Below, piece after piece: positions 22,618-34,744 of a stretch of DNA of 64,000 nt. The notes beneath the pieces are model-generated. The model was not told the origin of the DNA, made no database searches, and saw nothing but the letters and a program-made list of their open reading frames with translations. Positions within the stretch are counted from its first letter, which is position 1. Each line of letters starts with the position of its first letter. Position numbers and translations under genes: made by a program. Source of the DNA: Celoporthe dispersa (taxonomy: Eukaryota > Ascomycota > Sordariomycetes > Diaporthales > Cryphonectriaceae); NCBI GenBank assembly GCA_016584495.1, contig WAID01000009.1:3410001-3474000 (forward strand), read 5' to 3'.

Positions 22618-24126
22618 TCACAACTTGCTCTTGTTCCACACCCGTCCAGTCTCATCCTTGTAGGAAGCCAACATGTTCCTCTTGTTGTCACCACCGTGCT
22701 CAACCTTGACAGGAGCATCAAACACAGTAGCCCCAGCTTTCTCAAACCGCTGCTCCGCCTCGACATAGTCCCTCTCGCCCTCTCCAATATATATCTGCCT
22801 GGGCCTCCAGATCTTGACGCCACCGGGCTGCAGCATCTGCTGCCTCCAGTGGGCCAGCCACCCGACACAGCGAGGCACGGCAAAGAGGACAGGGTAGAAG
22901 TCAAGGGGGAAACCCATGGCCTGGTAGATCAGACCAGAGTAGAAGTCGACATTGGGGTACAGGTTCCGGCTGCGCATGAACTCGCTCTTGCGAGCATAGT
23001 CGGCTAGGGCCAGGGCGGTGTCGAGAAGCTGGTTCCGCCCTGTGACCTTGAAGACCTCGTCGGCCAGCTTCCGGATGGCGGTGGAGCGCGGGTCGACGTT
23101 CTTGTACACGCGGTGGCCGAAGCCGACGAGCACGCGCTCCCTCTTCTCGACCTTTTCCATGAAAGCAGGGACGTTCTCGGGCGAGCCGATCTCGATCAGC
23201 ATGCGGATGGCGCTCTCGGAGGCGCCGCCGTGGGAAGGAGCCGTACAGGGCGGCACAGGCAGCGGCGACGACGGAGTAAGGGTCAACGAGGGAGCTGCCG
23301 ACCTGCAGGACGGTCGCTGTGGAGCAGTTGACCTCGTGGTCCGCGTGGATGATGAACAGGGCGTCCAGGGCCCTCTCGAGAACGGGATGAGGGCGGTACT
23401 CGTAACCCGAGAGATTATCGAGAAGGTACAGGAAGTTGCCCGTGTAAGAGAGGCCCTGGGCAGGTCGGTTGAAGGGCCGTCCCTGTCGCATGCGGTACGA
23501 GGCAGCAGCCAGCGTAGGAGCCTTGCCGATGATCCTCAGGATCTGCTTGTCCAGCACCTGGAGGGCCTGCGGGTTTCCCGAGGCGGCGGCCGTGTAGAGC
23601 TTCTGGCCTGCGAGCGAAGGGTTGGCCTCTGGTGCGAAGGCGCCCAGGGTGGCAAAGGCAGATGTCAGCATGGACATGGGATGCGAGTCATAGCGGAAAC
23701 TCTTGAACATGTTCTCGATGTCGGTGTGGACGTAGGTGTGGTGCATGACCTCCTCGGACCACTGCTGGTACTGCGGCCGCGTGGGCAGCTCGCCGTACAT
23801 GAGCAAGAAGGCCGTCTCGAGAAAGTCGCTCTTGTCCACCAGCTGCTGGATCGGGTACCCGCGGTATCTGAGGATGCCGTCCTGGCCGTTGATGTAGGTG
23901 ATTCTGCTCTGCACCACCGCCGTGTTCATGTACGCTGGGTCGTACAGGCGCAGGCCCTGCTCCGTCTCATCCTCAGCCCTATCGCCGCCGCCTGGCTGCG
24001 CCTTGATCTTCTTGAAGTCGGTGGCCTGGATCGAGTTGTTCTTGATGGGCACCTCATAAGTCTGACCCGTGCGGTTGTCCACCACCGTCAGTGATGGACG
24101 CGGCGCTTTTTGTGGGCGGTGACCAT
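22618..24126 (-). CDS. Citrate synthase with C-terminal SKL (probably peroxisomal), two frameshifts in the sequence
   Basis: The corrected frame is about 502 residues without introns. Citrate synthase landmarks are GILRYRGYPIQQLV, ETAFLLMYGELPT, HHTYVHTDIENMF, HADHEVNCSTATV (catalytic His), LYGPSHGGASE, RVLVGFGHRVYK (catalytic His) and PNVDFYSGLIYQ (catalytic Asp). It ends WNKSKL, a perfect type-1 peroxisomal signal, so it likely condenses acetyl-CoA with oxaloacetate in peroxisomes for the glyoxylate pathway. The frame breaks inside LYGPSHGGA by one extra base at about 23239. The natural ATG at 24126 is one base out of frame with the body; an extra C in the CCC run at 24115-24117 would give a continuous N-terminus. 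A 2-methylcitrate synthase role is possible but those are normally mitochondrial. Confidence 0.85.
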
Positions 24127-25368
24127 TTTTGCCGAGAGCAATATTAACGATTCAAGCGTGTGTTGCTTGCTTCTGGCAGGACTCTGCCCACACCTTCTCT
24201 GATTTTTCAAAACAAACAAGAATGAACACAAGAGAAAGGAAACAGAAAACTTGTCCGGCACGCCTGAGCAGGTAAGAAAGGCGTGTGTAGAGGTCCAGAT
24301 ACTCGAAGCGAGAACTCAGGAGCAGGCCACCTACGCTAGACAACTTGCATGTGAACAACACAACACACAAAAGACGTCAAAACCCGAACAGTTGTCAAAG
24401 GAAGACCCGGGCTTCCAGTGCCTCGGTATCCAATGGAGAAGCCTTACTAGATTCGGTTAGCTTAATAACTAGCAAAATGGATATAAATAAATTGGTACAT
24501 ATGAATAATCATTGGACGTACTAAGATAATTACGTACTGTATGGAAAACAACTCAAACATACTCTCCTGCCTCTTAGAAAATGCTGATCTCGAATTCCAA
24601 TACGGCTAAACCAGCCTACTGGGTCCATTACGACAATCGAGGCTTTGGGCGTTGCGAGTGACGATTTTATCCTCCCAACCAACAAGAGTTGCGATGCTGG
24701 AGAGAAAAAAAATCCAGCGTGGCTCTGCAGGCCGTTATTCTGGGCTCCGGTCGCTTTTGGTTTCGTTATCATGTCCACCGTCGGTGCTATCTTTTGTGTC
24801 GAGATTGAGTGTTAGGTAGCTTCTTGACTGCAAGGCTTCCAGCGACAGTATCCACCCATATGAGGACTCGTCAGGTTTAGGTGCTCATGTTGTGAGTCGA
24901 AACAGAGCCTAGTGACCATGATGGTGGCAATAAATAATATTAAGGCAGAACCTAATTAAGTAATGGGGAATGAACATAGAAAAAAATATCCGTGTGGTCA
25001 TCTCAGGCTCGTAGATACTTAAATTATATGGAAGATAAGTAGCATGGTGTGGGTATTAGAGTGGCTAGGCCTGCCATTAGGACAGCTGGAGCACATCTCT
25101 ATCGTATTTAGCGACGAACAAGGCTGCTCGAGGCCTGTGCAGAATGTAATAGCGCCTTTACTATTTCACACTTTACAAGCTCGTGAGAAGCTGATGGTTT
25201 CAATTTTCACATATAGCAGGCATTCTCTAGCACATATAAGTGGATCGGGGTGACTTTTGATACTTGACACCTCGCAGAGTTCCCACCCGTAGCTGTTAAT
25301 CCGCGTACGTGTTCGTTATACAATTACACGACCTAATCCGCCATATGTCCTAGCGTTGTGCTGCTCCT
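24127..25368. other. Intergenic, AT-rich
   Basis: About 1.2 kb upstream of citrate synthase and downstream of the AAA gene. AT-rich around 24450-25030. No supported gene. Confidence 0.5.
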
Positions 25369-28300
25369 CTACCCCAACTGCCGTCTCCTCCTCCTGGTCT
25401 TGCTCTCCGAGGTCTCACCAGCGCGCGTGTGAGCTTCAGCCGCGCGTTCATCCAAGTCCATCCCGTAGACATCGCCAAGGTAGGCAGCAAAATCGTTGTA
25501 GGCCTTCTCCACGGTGCGGAAGTGTTTGAGCTTCAGATGTACATGTGAGCTGGGCTCGGTGTCGGCGGACATGTCGCCATTGAGCGCCTCGAACTCGGCC
25601 ATTGCCAGTGCCGTCTGGCACGCGTTGCGGATCTGTCGCCCGTTCCATCGCAGACCCTGCTTGTCAATGCTCTCGTTAACATCGAAGTGCTCCAGAGCGA
25701 AGTCGCGAATAGAGTCCCAGTCGAGCATAATTTTGCGCTTCTGCTGCTGGAACTTCCGTTCGATAAGCTCGATGTTAATCTGAAAAACCCTCTCCGTCTT
25801 GTCGTGGTCGAGTTTGGGATAATGCAGGCTCATATGAATCCGGGAAGCAAAGGCTTCGTCAAAGTCGCCAACGCGGTTCGTCGTCAGGAAGAGAATTCCG
25901 GTGTAGTATTCGAGCACGCGGAGGAAAACTGTGATTGCTACCATTAGTAAAGTACAGTGTTTTTCTGATGACGGAGAAGAATTTTACCTGCAACGAGTGC
26001 GTTCCTTTGAATATCTTTCCTTTCTCGGGCCCCAAGAAAGACTTCGGCTTCGTCTAGCAGGAGAATACAGTCCCATCGGCTTGCCAGCGTGAAGTTCTTT
26101 TCCAATTCTTCCTGGACTTCAGAAGCCGTTGTCCCGAGATCACCTGTGCACTGCGTGTCAGCACGGCACGGACGAGTCCTTGCTTCATTTTTTTTTCTCT
26201 CTCTCTTCTGGAGTGGGCTGTGCTGACCACATGTAATCTGGAAAAGGGGTTTTTGGAAAGTCTCTGCTATTCCCTCTATTTTGCAACAAGCGGTCGGTCA
26301 GCCTTGAGCAGCAACATTCGAAGCCGAGGCCACCATTTCAGTGGAGTCAGGGACGACGAACCTGCGGTGGTCGTTTTTCCGACGCCCGGTGCTCCGTGAA
26401 GAAGAATGACCAGTCCTTGCCCTATGACCATATTTCTTAGTCTTTTGAAATGAAAAATATTTATATCAGGATAGCATATTCACGCACCTTTTCCTCGTAT
26501 AAGATCGCTTCTCACGTCGGCGTATGCCCTGTTCTCGGCATGCTTCTCTCTGGCCCTCTTGTCACGGAAATGCTGCGTCACTAGAGATTGGAGCATGTCT
26601 TTGTGCCCATCAGGAAGGATGAGACTCTTGAAGGCATTCAGAACACTGTTGCTGTTGTCCTCGTTCTCATATTTCAGGTACGTCAAGTCGAGTTCCGCTA
26701 TCGAAGCCCACCTTATTAGCTACACAGCTTTTTCCGAGCTCGAGTGTCTAAACCCGGAGGGAGCCAAGAAGAATATAAACCCAGTACTTTACTCACCCCA
26801 TTTTCGGCTTCTGAGGATGAATCCAAAGACTCTGTAGCTCATGAGAATGAGCTCGTCTTGGCTTGGGGTGCTCTTATAGTCCAGCATGTCTCTCAGGGTA
26901 CGCGGATAAATCGTAAGCGATGGTCGCCCCGTTCGTGTCGTAGGAATTAGACTGTTGATAAAATTGTTGGTCTGGTTCACGACTCCTGGGTCTCGGAGAA
27001 ATGACTGGCCCCAGCAGCATCTACTGTCGCAACCCCCGTCGCTATAGTCTGGCCAAGCGTTCTCGGTGAACCTGGTTAAGAATTCGATCTTAGGTTTCCA
27101 CTCATTGCCATGCTCTCGAGCAAGGGCTAAGGCTTCGCTGAAGTCAATCATGACCTGGCTGTCTACATCCTCTCCCGTGTCGATAGTGCGACCTCTGTAG
27201 TGCATTGGCCTGACCTGGATCACTTCCCAGAGTTTCTTGCCTCTCTCAATCAGGCTATCTCGAAAGCCATCTTGTGGAACCCTCCGTAGGGGATAAACAG
27301 GCAGGGACCTGACCAGCTTCTCTTGGTCGAACGGAGGAATCTCGAAAGTCTTTGTCACGGGACCGAGTCTCTCGCCATCAAAGTCGATATAGATGCATTC
27401 GACTATGGCAGGCCTCTCGTCACCCTCTGGCCCTAAGTTGCGAAGCTGCGCGTATGGAGGGATGAATCTGTGCTTGGGTATCTGCGCTCTCAAGACGCGG
27501 TAAACTTGTTTATGATCCTGGTCGATGACTTCTTCGCCTGGCTGGAAGAGATACCAAATTTCGCTGAAATTGATCTTTTCACATAGCGAGCTCATGAGGT
27601 GTTTCCTTCTGGCGTTTAGTTCATTGTCTATGAAGTCGAGCAGGCAACGAATATGCAGAAGCGCGATGGGGGACCATTTCTCCACGAGTTTTCCCAGTGG
27701 GCTGTAGTCTTTGGCTAACCCGCCATCATTGCCTGCTGCTTCGGAACTGCTGGTGTCACTCTCATTCTCATCCTCCACTGTGTTCCAAGCGACCTCGGCG
27801 GTGACAGGATTAGGATCGGAGCTGGAGTTAGCAAGGTGTGCAAATTTCTTTTCGAGTCTTTTCGCACAATCTCGAATTTCACGTTCGTGATTGACTAACA
27901 CCTTGAATGGTCGGAGGATCGTTGTGATTTGCGTCGATGTGTCCGATGCGTTTGGAGGCAGTAGGAACCCACGGTCGTTGATATAATTTTTCGTGCCACC
28001 GCAGATCTTCAGTAGAATCTCGCTCATCTCTTTGGAGCGGATTCGGATTCGCTCAGGAAGCGGCGTCCCTCCAGCATTGGCATCCTTTGAGGGTAACGAC
28101 TGCTTAGCATCCATTGAAGGTACCAAGCCTTGTGCTGTTTTGGTGTTGAAGTCTCCATGGAATGCTGTTTCAGGCTCGCCAATGAGAAGCTCGAGCGCGT
28201 TGAGGATCACGTCTCCCTTCCAGCTTTTCAAATCCTGAGCTCGAATTTCCTCCCAAGGGATTCGTATGGCCGTCGCAGGAGTTCCATCTGCAAGCATGGT

Positions 28301-28922
28301 TGTAGCCCGAGTGATTAGATCGACCGACTTGGAGTCCTCCTCCTGTTGATTCTGTTGTGATTGTTCTCTCCAGAGTCGCTCTTTCTTTCTATACTGTACC
28401 TGCCGTCGCAGGTCTCTTACAGATGTTTCCCTTATAGACCGGAATAACCAAAGCACTTCAGTTGCAGCATCCTGCTGGGTTCTTGCCAAGTCAAGAAGGG
28501 CACTCTCATAGGGCAAACGCATCTCGGTAAGGTCAAATTCGCTGAGGTCCTCCGCGTCGAAGTCGCCCAGTCTATCGCGAATTGAATAATAAGAATCCTT
28601 CAGTGGCACAACCAGCTCATCCTCTACCACCTTGTCGACACGCGCCAGGTTAAGCTCCAGATCTCTGATTTTTGGAAATAAAGTCCTCGTATTGCTGGAG
28701 AGGGACTGTGACTGTCTTGACAGGTCCTGCTTCTGAGGTGTCCGAGATGGTTTTCGTGCGGTCGACAATGGGGATGGTTGGGACGCCAGGCGCCTCCGTA
28801 GTGCTCTTTTCAGCACTACTGTCGCCATCGTGAACGGAGGACACGTGTTGGGTACCCACGGTCAGACCGCTGCCTTGATCGAGTTGCTCTGGGCCAGTGG
28901 CGTCTGCCATAGTGACATCCAA
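25369..28922 (-). CDS. Fungal AAA+ ATPase of the DUF7025 type, one frameshift in the sequence
   Basis: Six exons: 26797-28922, 26488-26697, 26362-26421, 26228-26275, 25988-26143 and 25369-25928. With one base removed the total is 3159 nt (1052 residues), and all five introns then keep phase. The N-terminal about 110 residues are disordered. A helical region follows, then the DUF7025-like block (AIVECIYIDFDGERLGPV, LPVYPLRR). The AAA core has Walker A GAPGVGKT (about 788-795), Walker B CILLLDEAE (Asp 845, Glu 846), sensor 1 LFLTTNRV and an arginine in FASRIHMSL. The C-terminus is basic. N-terminus and body lie in different frames that meet at a run of five A on the coding strand (28669-28673). 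The family is abundant in fungi with no settled function. It faces the NTPase-like gene at 29821. Confidence 0.85.
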
Positions 28923-29820
28923 TGTGATGCTTGAGCAGATAGTCCTAGCCTCTTATCGAGGTCTAGAATATGCGAGAGCTCTAGGGTACTGGAAGAGCTT
29001 TCGAAACCGATATATTTAGCAAGAGGTTTGATGGAATAGACGAGATTGAGGAATGAAAGTCATTGCAACAAGCTTAGAACCTTAGATTAACGCAGGGCTA
29101 CTGAAGAGAGGAGAGAGCAATGTGAAGGACTTGGTCTTGCAGCTCAAATAAACCCAACAGAAAGCAATGCTATAGTGGGCAAGGCCAAAGAGATGGGGCA
29201 CACAAAGTGGTGTGATCATTCTGATGAAGATTATCCCTCCTCACTGTCTGGGACATTGCGGACTATTGGAATCGAGTCCGGTCCAGAGTAGCTGACTGCA
29301 GGAATGTGTTACATTTACCCTAGTAGTCCGCGAATCGCGAAAGCATTCCTCGTTATTACAGATGCAACCACAACAACCACAGTAACGTTGCGCTTCCGGT
29401 TAGGCAGTCAAGAAGCTGCGAATGCGAAGTTGGGTGTGTCATCTAAATGTAGGTGGTCAGCCTGAGTGTCCCTTCCGCCCTCTATAATTGGTGAGCGTGG
29501 CTCCAGCTTCAAGCCACGGCAGCTGCCACATGTTCACTATTGATTTTCGGGACCTTTCCTTCCTGCCTTTTATGGTTGCAGATCAGCTTTGACCGGTCAA
29601 GAGTATGGCAAATATCGACAACAGCCGAACTTCTTGTCCTGCCTGAATTGCAGGGGCAAATTCTGCGGGATTACGTGGCAGGCTAGATGTGACCTCAACA
29701 TTGTGTCCATTGCGGCCACACGCCTTTCAAGAAAACGTCGGATTTCGAGAAACCTACATTCTCTCGTCACAGTCGATTGTCTTTGTTGTAAAGCCTCTCT
29801 GGATAGAATTTTTTCTGTAA
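28923..29820. promoter_or_regulatory. Shared upstream region of the AAA ATPase and NTPase-like genes
   Basis: About 900 bases separate the two divergent ATGs. No gene seen inside. It probably holds both promoters; no specific motif was identified with confidence. Confidence 0.4.
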
Positions 29821-32224
29821 ATGTCTGGCACAAGTGACTCCACGAGGGCCGCATCTCCCATCCACCTACACTCGCCTGCTGTTGACTTCATCGAAACGAG
29901 GCTGCCACGATACCACCCAGTTTTCGAGCATCCACATATCGTATATGACGAGGTTTCAGAGAAGTTTGTTTTCAAGCCTCATACTCTAATCTATGGCTCG
30001 GATCCATCCTCAATGGCGTTATTAATACCGCCTGGCGACGACGCTCTCATGGCACTAGCAGACGTTGCCAGAGCTAGAGGTCAAGGCCCAAGCACGCCCC
30101 AGCTGGCTGTCCGCCCACCCTCGCCGGAATTGGAGGTTATGAAGTTCTGGGAGACGGTGTGGCCGGAAGCTATAGCTGGCCTCAAGAAGACTGAAGAGGC
30201 TCATAATCGACAAAAGAAGGGATTCAGCATTCGAGAGGCTAAGACGTGGGCGGATGTCCAAGGAGTCCTCCAGAAAGCCCGGGACGAATACGAGGGCATC
30301 AAAGCGAACCCAAACCTGTATCAAAAAATGTCTGCGAAAGTGAGAGGACAAGGCCGTCGTGTCGGTGAACATATTGCATCGCCAGTCAAGCAGTTGGTCA
30401 AAGTGATGCCAAGCAATTCTATTGCAGCTCCTGTGCTCGGCGCAGTAAGTCTTTTGATGAACGTAAGCAGTCCTCACCAGTGCGATCACGCATGTTCTAC
30501 GGGTGGCATTCTTCTGGCGACCCCACAAACTAACACGAGCTGTCATCTACTATATACATCCAGGCATGGGAGGAAGCGGCCAAGGTTCGGCGGGAGGTCG
30601 CTGGCTCCTTCGACCAAACTACCCTGAGTTCTATGTTTGCTGGTATGGACCTGTATTCGGATATGTACGCAGGTGACCTGAACATCATGAAGGCCTCTGT
30701 CAGCCTCTTGTTAGCTATTTTTCAGGCCGCTGAAGGAGCTATTGGGTTCTACATCAGCTGGCAGGGTATGGCATGAACTCTTTCCACTCATGCACACAAT
30801 AATCTCATGGACATGGGCCTTCACTAGACCCCTAGAACCGCTGTTCACAATGGGAATACAATATTCCAATATGTCCATCGCTAACACAGTCCATCACTAC
30901 TCAGTGTCTCGATTTGCTGGTTATACCTTCACTGGCGAGGAGTATCTTCGGACCCTTCGCGAGTCTCTCAAACAAATCAAGGATAAAGCAGATGGTCTTA
31001 AGCATCAAGCAGAGTTGAGCTCTCATCATCGGCAAAACGAAAGTAAAGTCACCCTCCCTACGGTCGAAGCACCTGCCCACCCTGATTCATACCTACGAGA
31101 GGAGAGGAATCGCGTTTCAAATGCTAACCTAATGTGTAATTTTTCGACATTTGACAGTGGCTAAACTTCAACAAAGTAGATCATTGAGTGCAGGAGCTTT
31201 GAATTATTTCTTTTTGCTTGTCAACCCATCAGATCGTAGTAAGATACCCATGATAGCTTGTCATTTGGCCTAGATTCAGTGATGCCGATTCTTAACATCT
31301 CATGCAGACATTCTCCAGGTCAGGTCCGATGACCACGAAGTAGCGACTATACATTCAACAAAGTCTAGACTTCCCACACCCGACCCCAAGGCGCTTCCTG
31401 CCCCAGAAGACAGCATCACTCCTCAAGCTCTCCTCAACCTCCTCAATAGCACCGACGTAGACGAAGAAGACATGGATGCCATCTTTGACAGATCTGGGGC
31501 TTTCTCGTCTGAGGATCGCGGGCGCGCTGAGCAGGTCGTCAGCACGTCGGCGTTCCGCGACTTGTTCGCCAGCCCCGGAACAAGGAAGCTTTTGATCCAC
31601 GGCGAGTACGACGACGATTATCCAGCAATCTCTCCACTATCAGCACTGTGCGCCACTCTCGTGCGAGCACTGCGGACCCGGCCGGCGTTCGTCAGTCTCG
31701 TCTTCTTTTGCGGGCGGCACCTAGATCAGCGCCGCGACGATAACGCTGGAGAAAGCGGCCTCATGCGCAGCTTTGTGACACAGCTCCTGCAGCAGTGTCC
31801 TTCAGTATTTCCTGATACGCTGGGTCCAGAAATATCCTTGCGCGAGATCGAGGACGATAATTTCGAGCACCTTGCCATGCTCTTTGTTGCCCTTGCTCGC
31901 CGGCTGCCCCCTTCAACGAGGCTCGTGGTGTTCATCGACGGAGTAATATTGTACGAGCGAAGGGATTTTCGCCAGGGGCTCCTCGACGTCGTTGGTATGC
32001 TTGTTGAGCTGGCTGAGGTTGATGACCTCATGCGCAGTACAGTCAAGATCCTTCTGACCAGCCCGCATGAAACAAGGACTCGCGAGTTGAATAGTGCTTT
32101 CAGAGATAAAGGCGCGATATTGTCGATGAGATCCATGTTGGACACTGGCCAGGGACCCAGCAGGAGTGGCGTCGACAGAACATTTGAGGAGGAGCTGGGC
32201 GACACCGTTGACTCGGAAGTATAA
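29821..32224 (+). CDS. Fungal NACHT/NTPase-related protein with degenerate P-loop
   Basis: Proposed exons 29821-30462, 30564-30765, 30836-31042, 31158-31175 (or 31187) and 31308-32224, about 661 residues, with phases consistent. The N-terminal half is the helical module common at the head of fungal STAND-like proteins (WPEAIAGLKKTEEAHNRQKKGFSIREA, NSIAAPVLGAVSLLMNAWEEAAKVRREV, then DLYSDMYAGDLNIMKASVSLLLAIF). The C-terminal half resembles an NTPase fold: TRKLLIHGEYDDDYPAISPL stands where a P-loop would be but lacks GxxxxGKT, and STRLVVFIDGVILYE fits Walker B. There are no C-terminal repeats. Exon 3 start and exon 4 end are uncertain. It is divergent from the AAA gene. Family name not fixed; DUF7708-like is my best recollection. 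Confidence 0.6.
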
Positions 32225-33132
32225 CTAATTGTACGACTGTTTGCTGCAAAGTCAGTAGGATACTTTTCACAGTTTTTGGACAATAGCCAGCTATCTTTAG
32301 CCCCGTTTTCGTTTCTTTTCTTTATTTTTAAGAAAAGAAGAAAAAGAATAGAAAAGAAATAACGCATTTGCTGCTAGCTATATACAGTAGACCCTTATAA
32401 TAATGATATACGCATTCACAACTCAAATAGAATACGTCTCCAGCTATTCATTGCCACCTACTCCTTCATGATCTTAGAATTAGTTAGTGAAGTCAATAAT
32501 ATTCTGCCTTCCTCTGGAGTGAGTGCTTGCTTCCTATACTTTATACTGGTTGCCTAATCTGGACGGGATTGTCAACCTGAATATGATCAAATCAGACTTC
32601 TAGGATGATCCTTTCCTTCGTCCCATACGTAGCATTTATGCACTTGTTTTCAAGGCTACCGAAATCATATTTACATGTATATTAACTTTGCTAACGCTAG
32701 TAGGTACTGCCACACATTTTCCTATACTGTTCTAGGGTTTTCAAACATGTAGCAATGGGTGGCTTTGCAGACATCTTTTCACGAATCGACTTGATAGACT
32801 AAGATGTTGTTTTGTAGTTCGCAGTGCTTGTGAAAAGCAAAATCCGACTTGCTTTGGAAAAATGTATGAACTCAGAACATCCAAAGCACAAAACTGTGTT
32901 GTTACACGTATGTATACTGGTGTTTGAGGCCCACTCCCTTCCTCCTGGAAAAAGTAGTGACGGTTGACCAATGACACTAGCAAGCCCAGCAGAGATTTCC
33001 TTTTTTTCTTTCTTGAACTAGTAAAAGAGGATATACCATAGTTTTGAAACGTCGTTTCTCACAACAGCATCGCTAGTAGTTATGACATTGGCATACATCA
33101 TCCGGAGCAGACGTTCACGCACTTTGCCTCGA
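32225..33132. other. Intergenic, AT-rich
   Basis: 3' flanks of two convergent genes. AT-rich with homopurine/homopyrimidine tracts near 32310-32360. No coding signal. Confidence 0.5.
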
Positions 33133-34744
33133 TCACAACTCCTTCTCGTCCTCACCAGCCTCGTCTGTGGTCTTGTCAAAATTCACCCCAAACTTGGTGA
33201 CAGGGTCCTTCTTGGCATCCTTGATCTGGGCCAGGAATCTCGCCGCATTGTCCGGGTCGTTCTTGAACAGGTGGTCGGCAACCATGCGCTGCGGCGTCTC
33301 GCCCATCCACTGGAACAGGGAAAAGTCTTGAAACTGGTCTGCCCTGAAGACCTCGAGCATCTCCACAGGCTCGTCGCCGATATTCTCGACAAAGTGGCCG
33401 TGGTTCCGAGGCACGATGCCAACATCACCAGGAACGTAGTCAAAGGTCCGCGCGGTGCCCTCGGCCGCGAAGATGGTGATGCGCGCCTTACCGCGGAGGA
33501 AGAAATTCCACTCGTCAGCGTTGGGGTGCCAGTGCATCTCGCGCAGGGCGCCCGGCTGGATGACGGCGTGGGCGGCGGCAACGGTCTTGGAGATGGGAAA
33601 GTTGGTTGAGTCGGTGATGCGCACCTCGCCGCCGGAGGTGACCTCGGGTTCCTGGGCGAGCATCTTGTGCGAGAAGTTGAGCTTGGACTTCTTGACGTGT
33701 TTGCCCCTGGGCTGCTCCTCGTCGATGGAGCCCGGGTTGGAGCCCTGGAAGATGTACTTCTCGCCGGCAGGGAGGTGCTTGAAGACCTCTGGGTCGAGGT
33801 GGAAATTCTCGGCAATGACGGACTTGGGGGTATGTGCTGGAAGTCGTTAACACCCAGATTAAGAGAATCAGGTGCAGCTAGAGCATTAAATAGAGGGCCA
33901 ACTTACCAAGCCAATCTGTGAGGATGAATGTGCTCTCCTCCGAGAAGCGGCCGTCGTCAAAGATGAGCAGAAACTCAGTGCCATTAGGGCTCAAGCCCTG
34001 CAGGCTGTGAGGCACGCCGCTGGGGAAATACCACAGGTCGCCCTTCTCGAGGTCGTCGATGAAGTTGCCCCCTTCGTAGTCGAGGGCGGTGATGCGCACT
34101 GACCCGTCGAGGACGTAGGCCCACTCGGCCTCCTTGTGCCAGTGCAGCTCGCGGATGACGCCCTCGCCCAGGCGCATGTTGACGCTGGCCAGCTCGTTGG
34201 AGGTCGGCAGCTCGCGCACTGTCGTCTGCCGGGTCCATCCTCCCTCCTGTATTTATGTAACAATAATTACGACGTTGTCAGCGAGAAGCCCTTGACTGTC
34301 TGTGATTTCTCGCAGAGGCAGGTTGGTTGGTTGACGGGCTTCAAACAACGAAGAAAAAGAATGAATTCCCCTTACCTCGATCCTCACGTGCGAGTCTGCA
34401 AAGCTCCATCGCATGTTAGCCATATTGCCATGATCCGTACTGGGCGGGCGGACGAGGTCGGGGCTCTGGCGCGAGCGGCTCGGGTTCCACGGCCCCAGGA
34501 CGGACTGGCCCAACCCATTGCGCCAAGGCAGCGGGTCGAGATCGTCCCTCTCCGGATCTACAGCGCGGTCATAAGGGTCACGATAGTCAGGCGTGTATGG
34601 ATTCTGTTTGGCTTTGGCGCTGGTCAGGTATTTCTCTGGGAGCTCAAGACCGGCAGCCAGGCGTTGTTGGGGCGAGTCTCTGTGGGGGACAGCCAGAGAC
34701 AACGTGGCCAGGGAGGTTGTCAAGACAAGTTGTGGGACGAGCAT
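33133..34744 (-). CDS. Secreted bicupin oxalate decarboxylase
   Basis: Three exons, 34376-34744, 33907-34246 and 33133-33836, total 1413 nt and 470 residues, intact. Signal peptide MLVPQLVLTTSLATLSLA. Cupin 1 carries ELHWHKEAEW (ligands His158, His160, Glu164) and GVPHSLQG. Cupin 2 carries EMHWHPNADEW and RNHGHFVEN. Both Mn sites therefore look complete. The cupin-1 lid has SEES (in DGRFSEESTFIL), matching the SENS lid with catalytic Glu of Bacillus OxdC, which favours decarboxylase over oxidase. The HVRIEEGGWTRQTTVRELP junction across intron 1 is typical. The enzyme converts oxalate to formate and CO2 outside the cell or in the wall. Length is normal for fungal members. Confidence 0.92.

Noticed and set aside
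23018..24094. Long plus-strand open frame (about 358 codons) opposite the citrate synthase
   Set aside because: It is the antisense of a highly conserved coding region in GC-rich DNA; no recognisable motif of its own.
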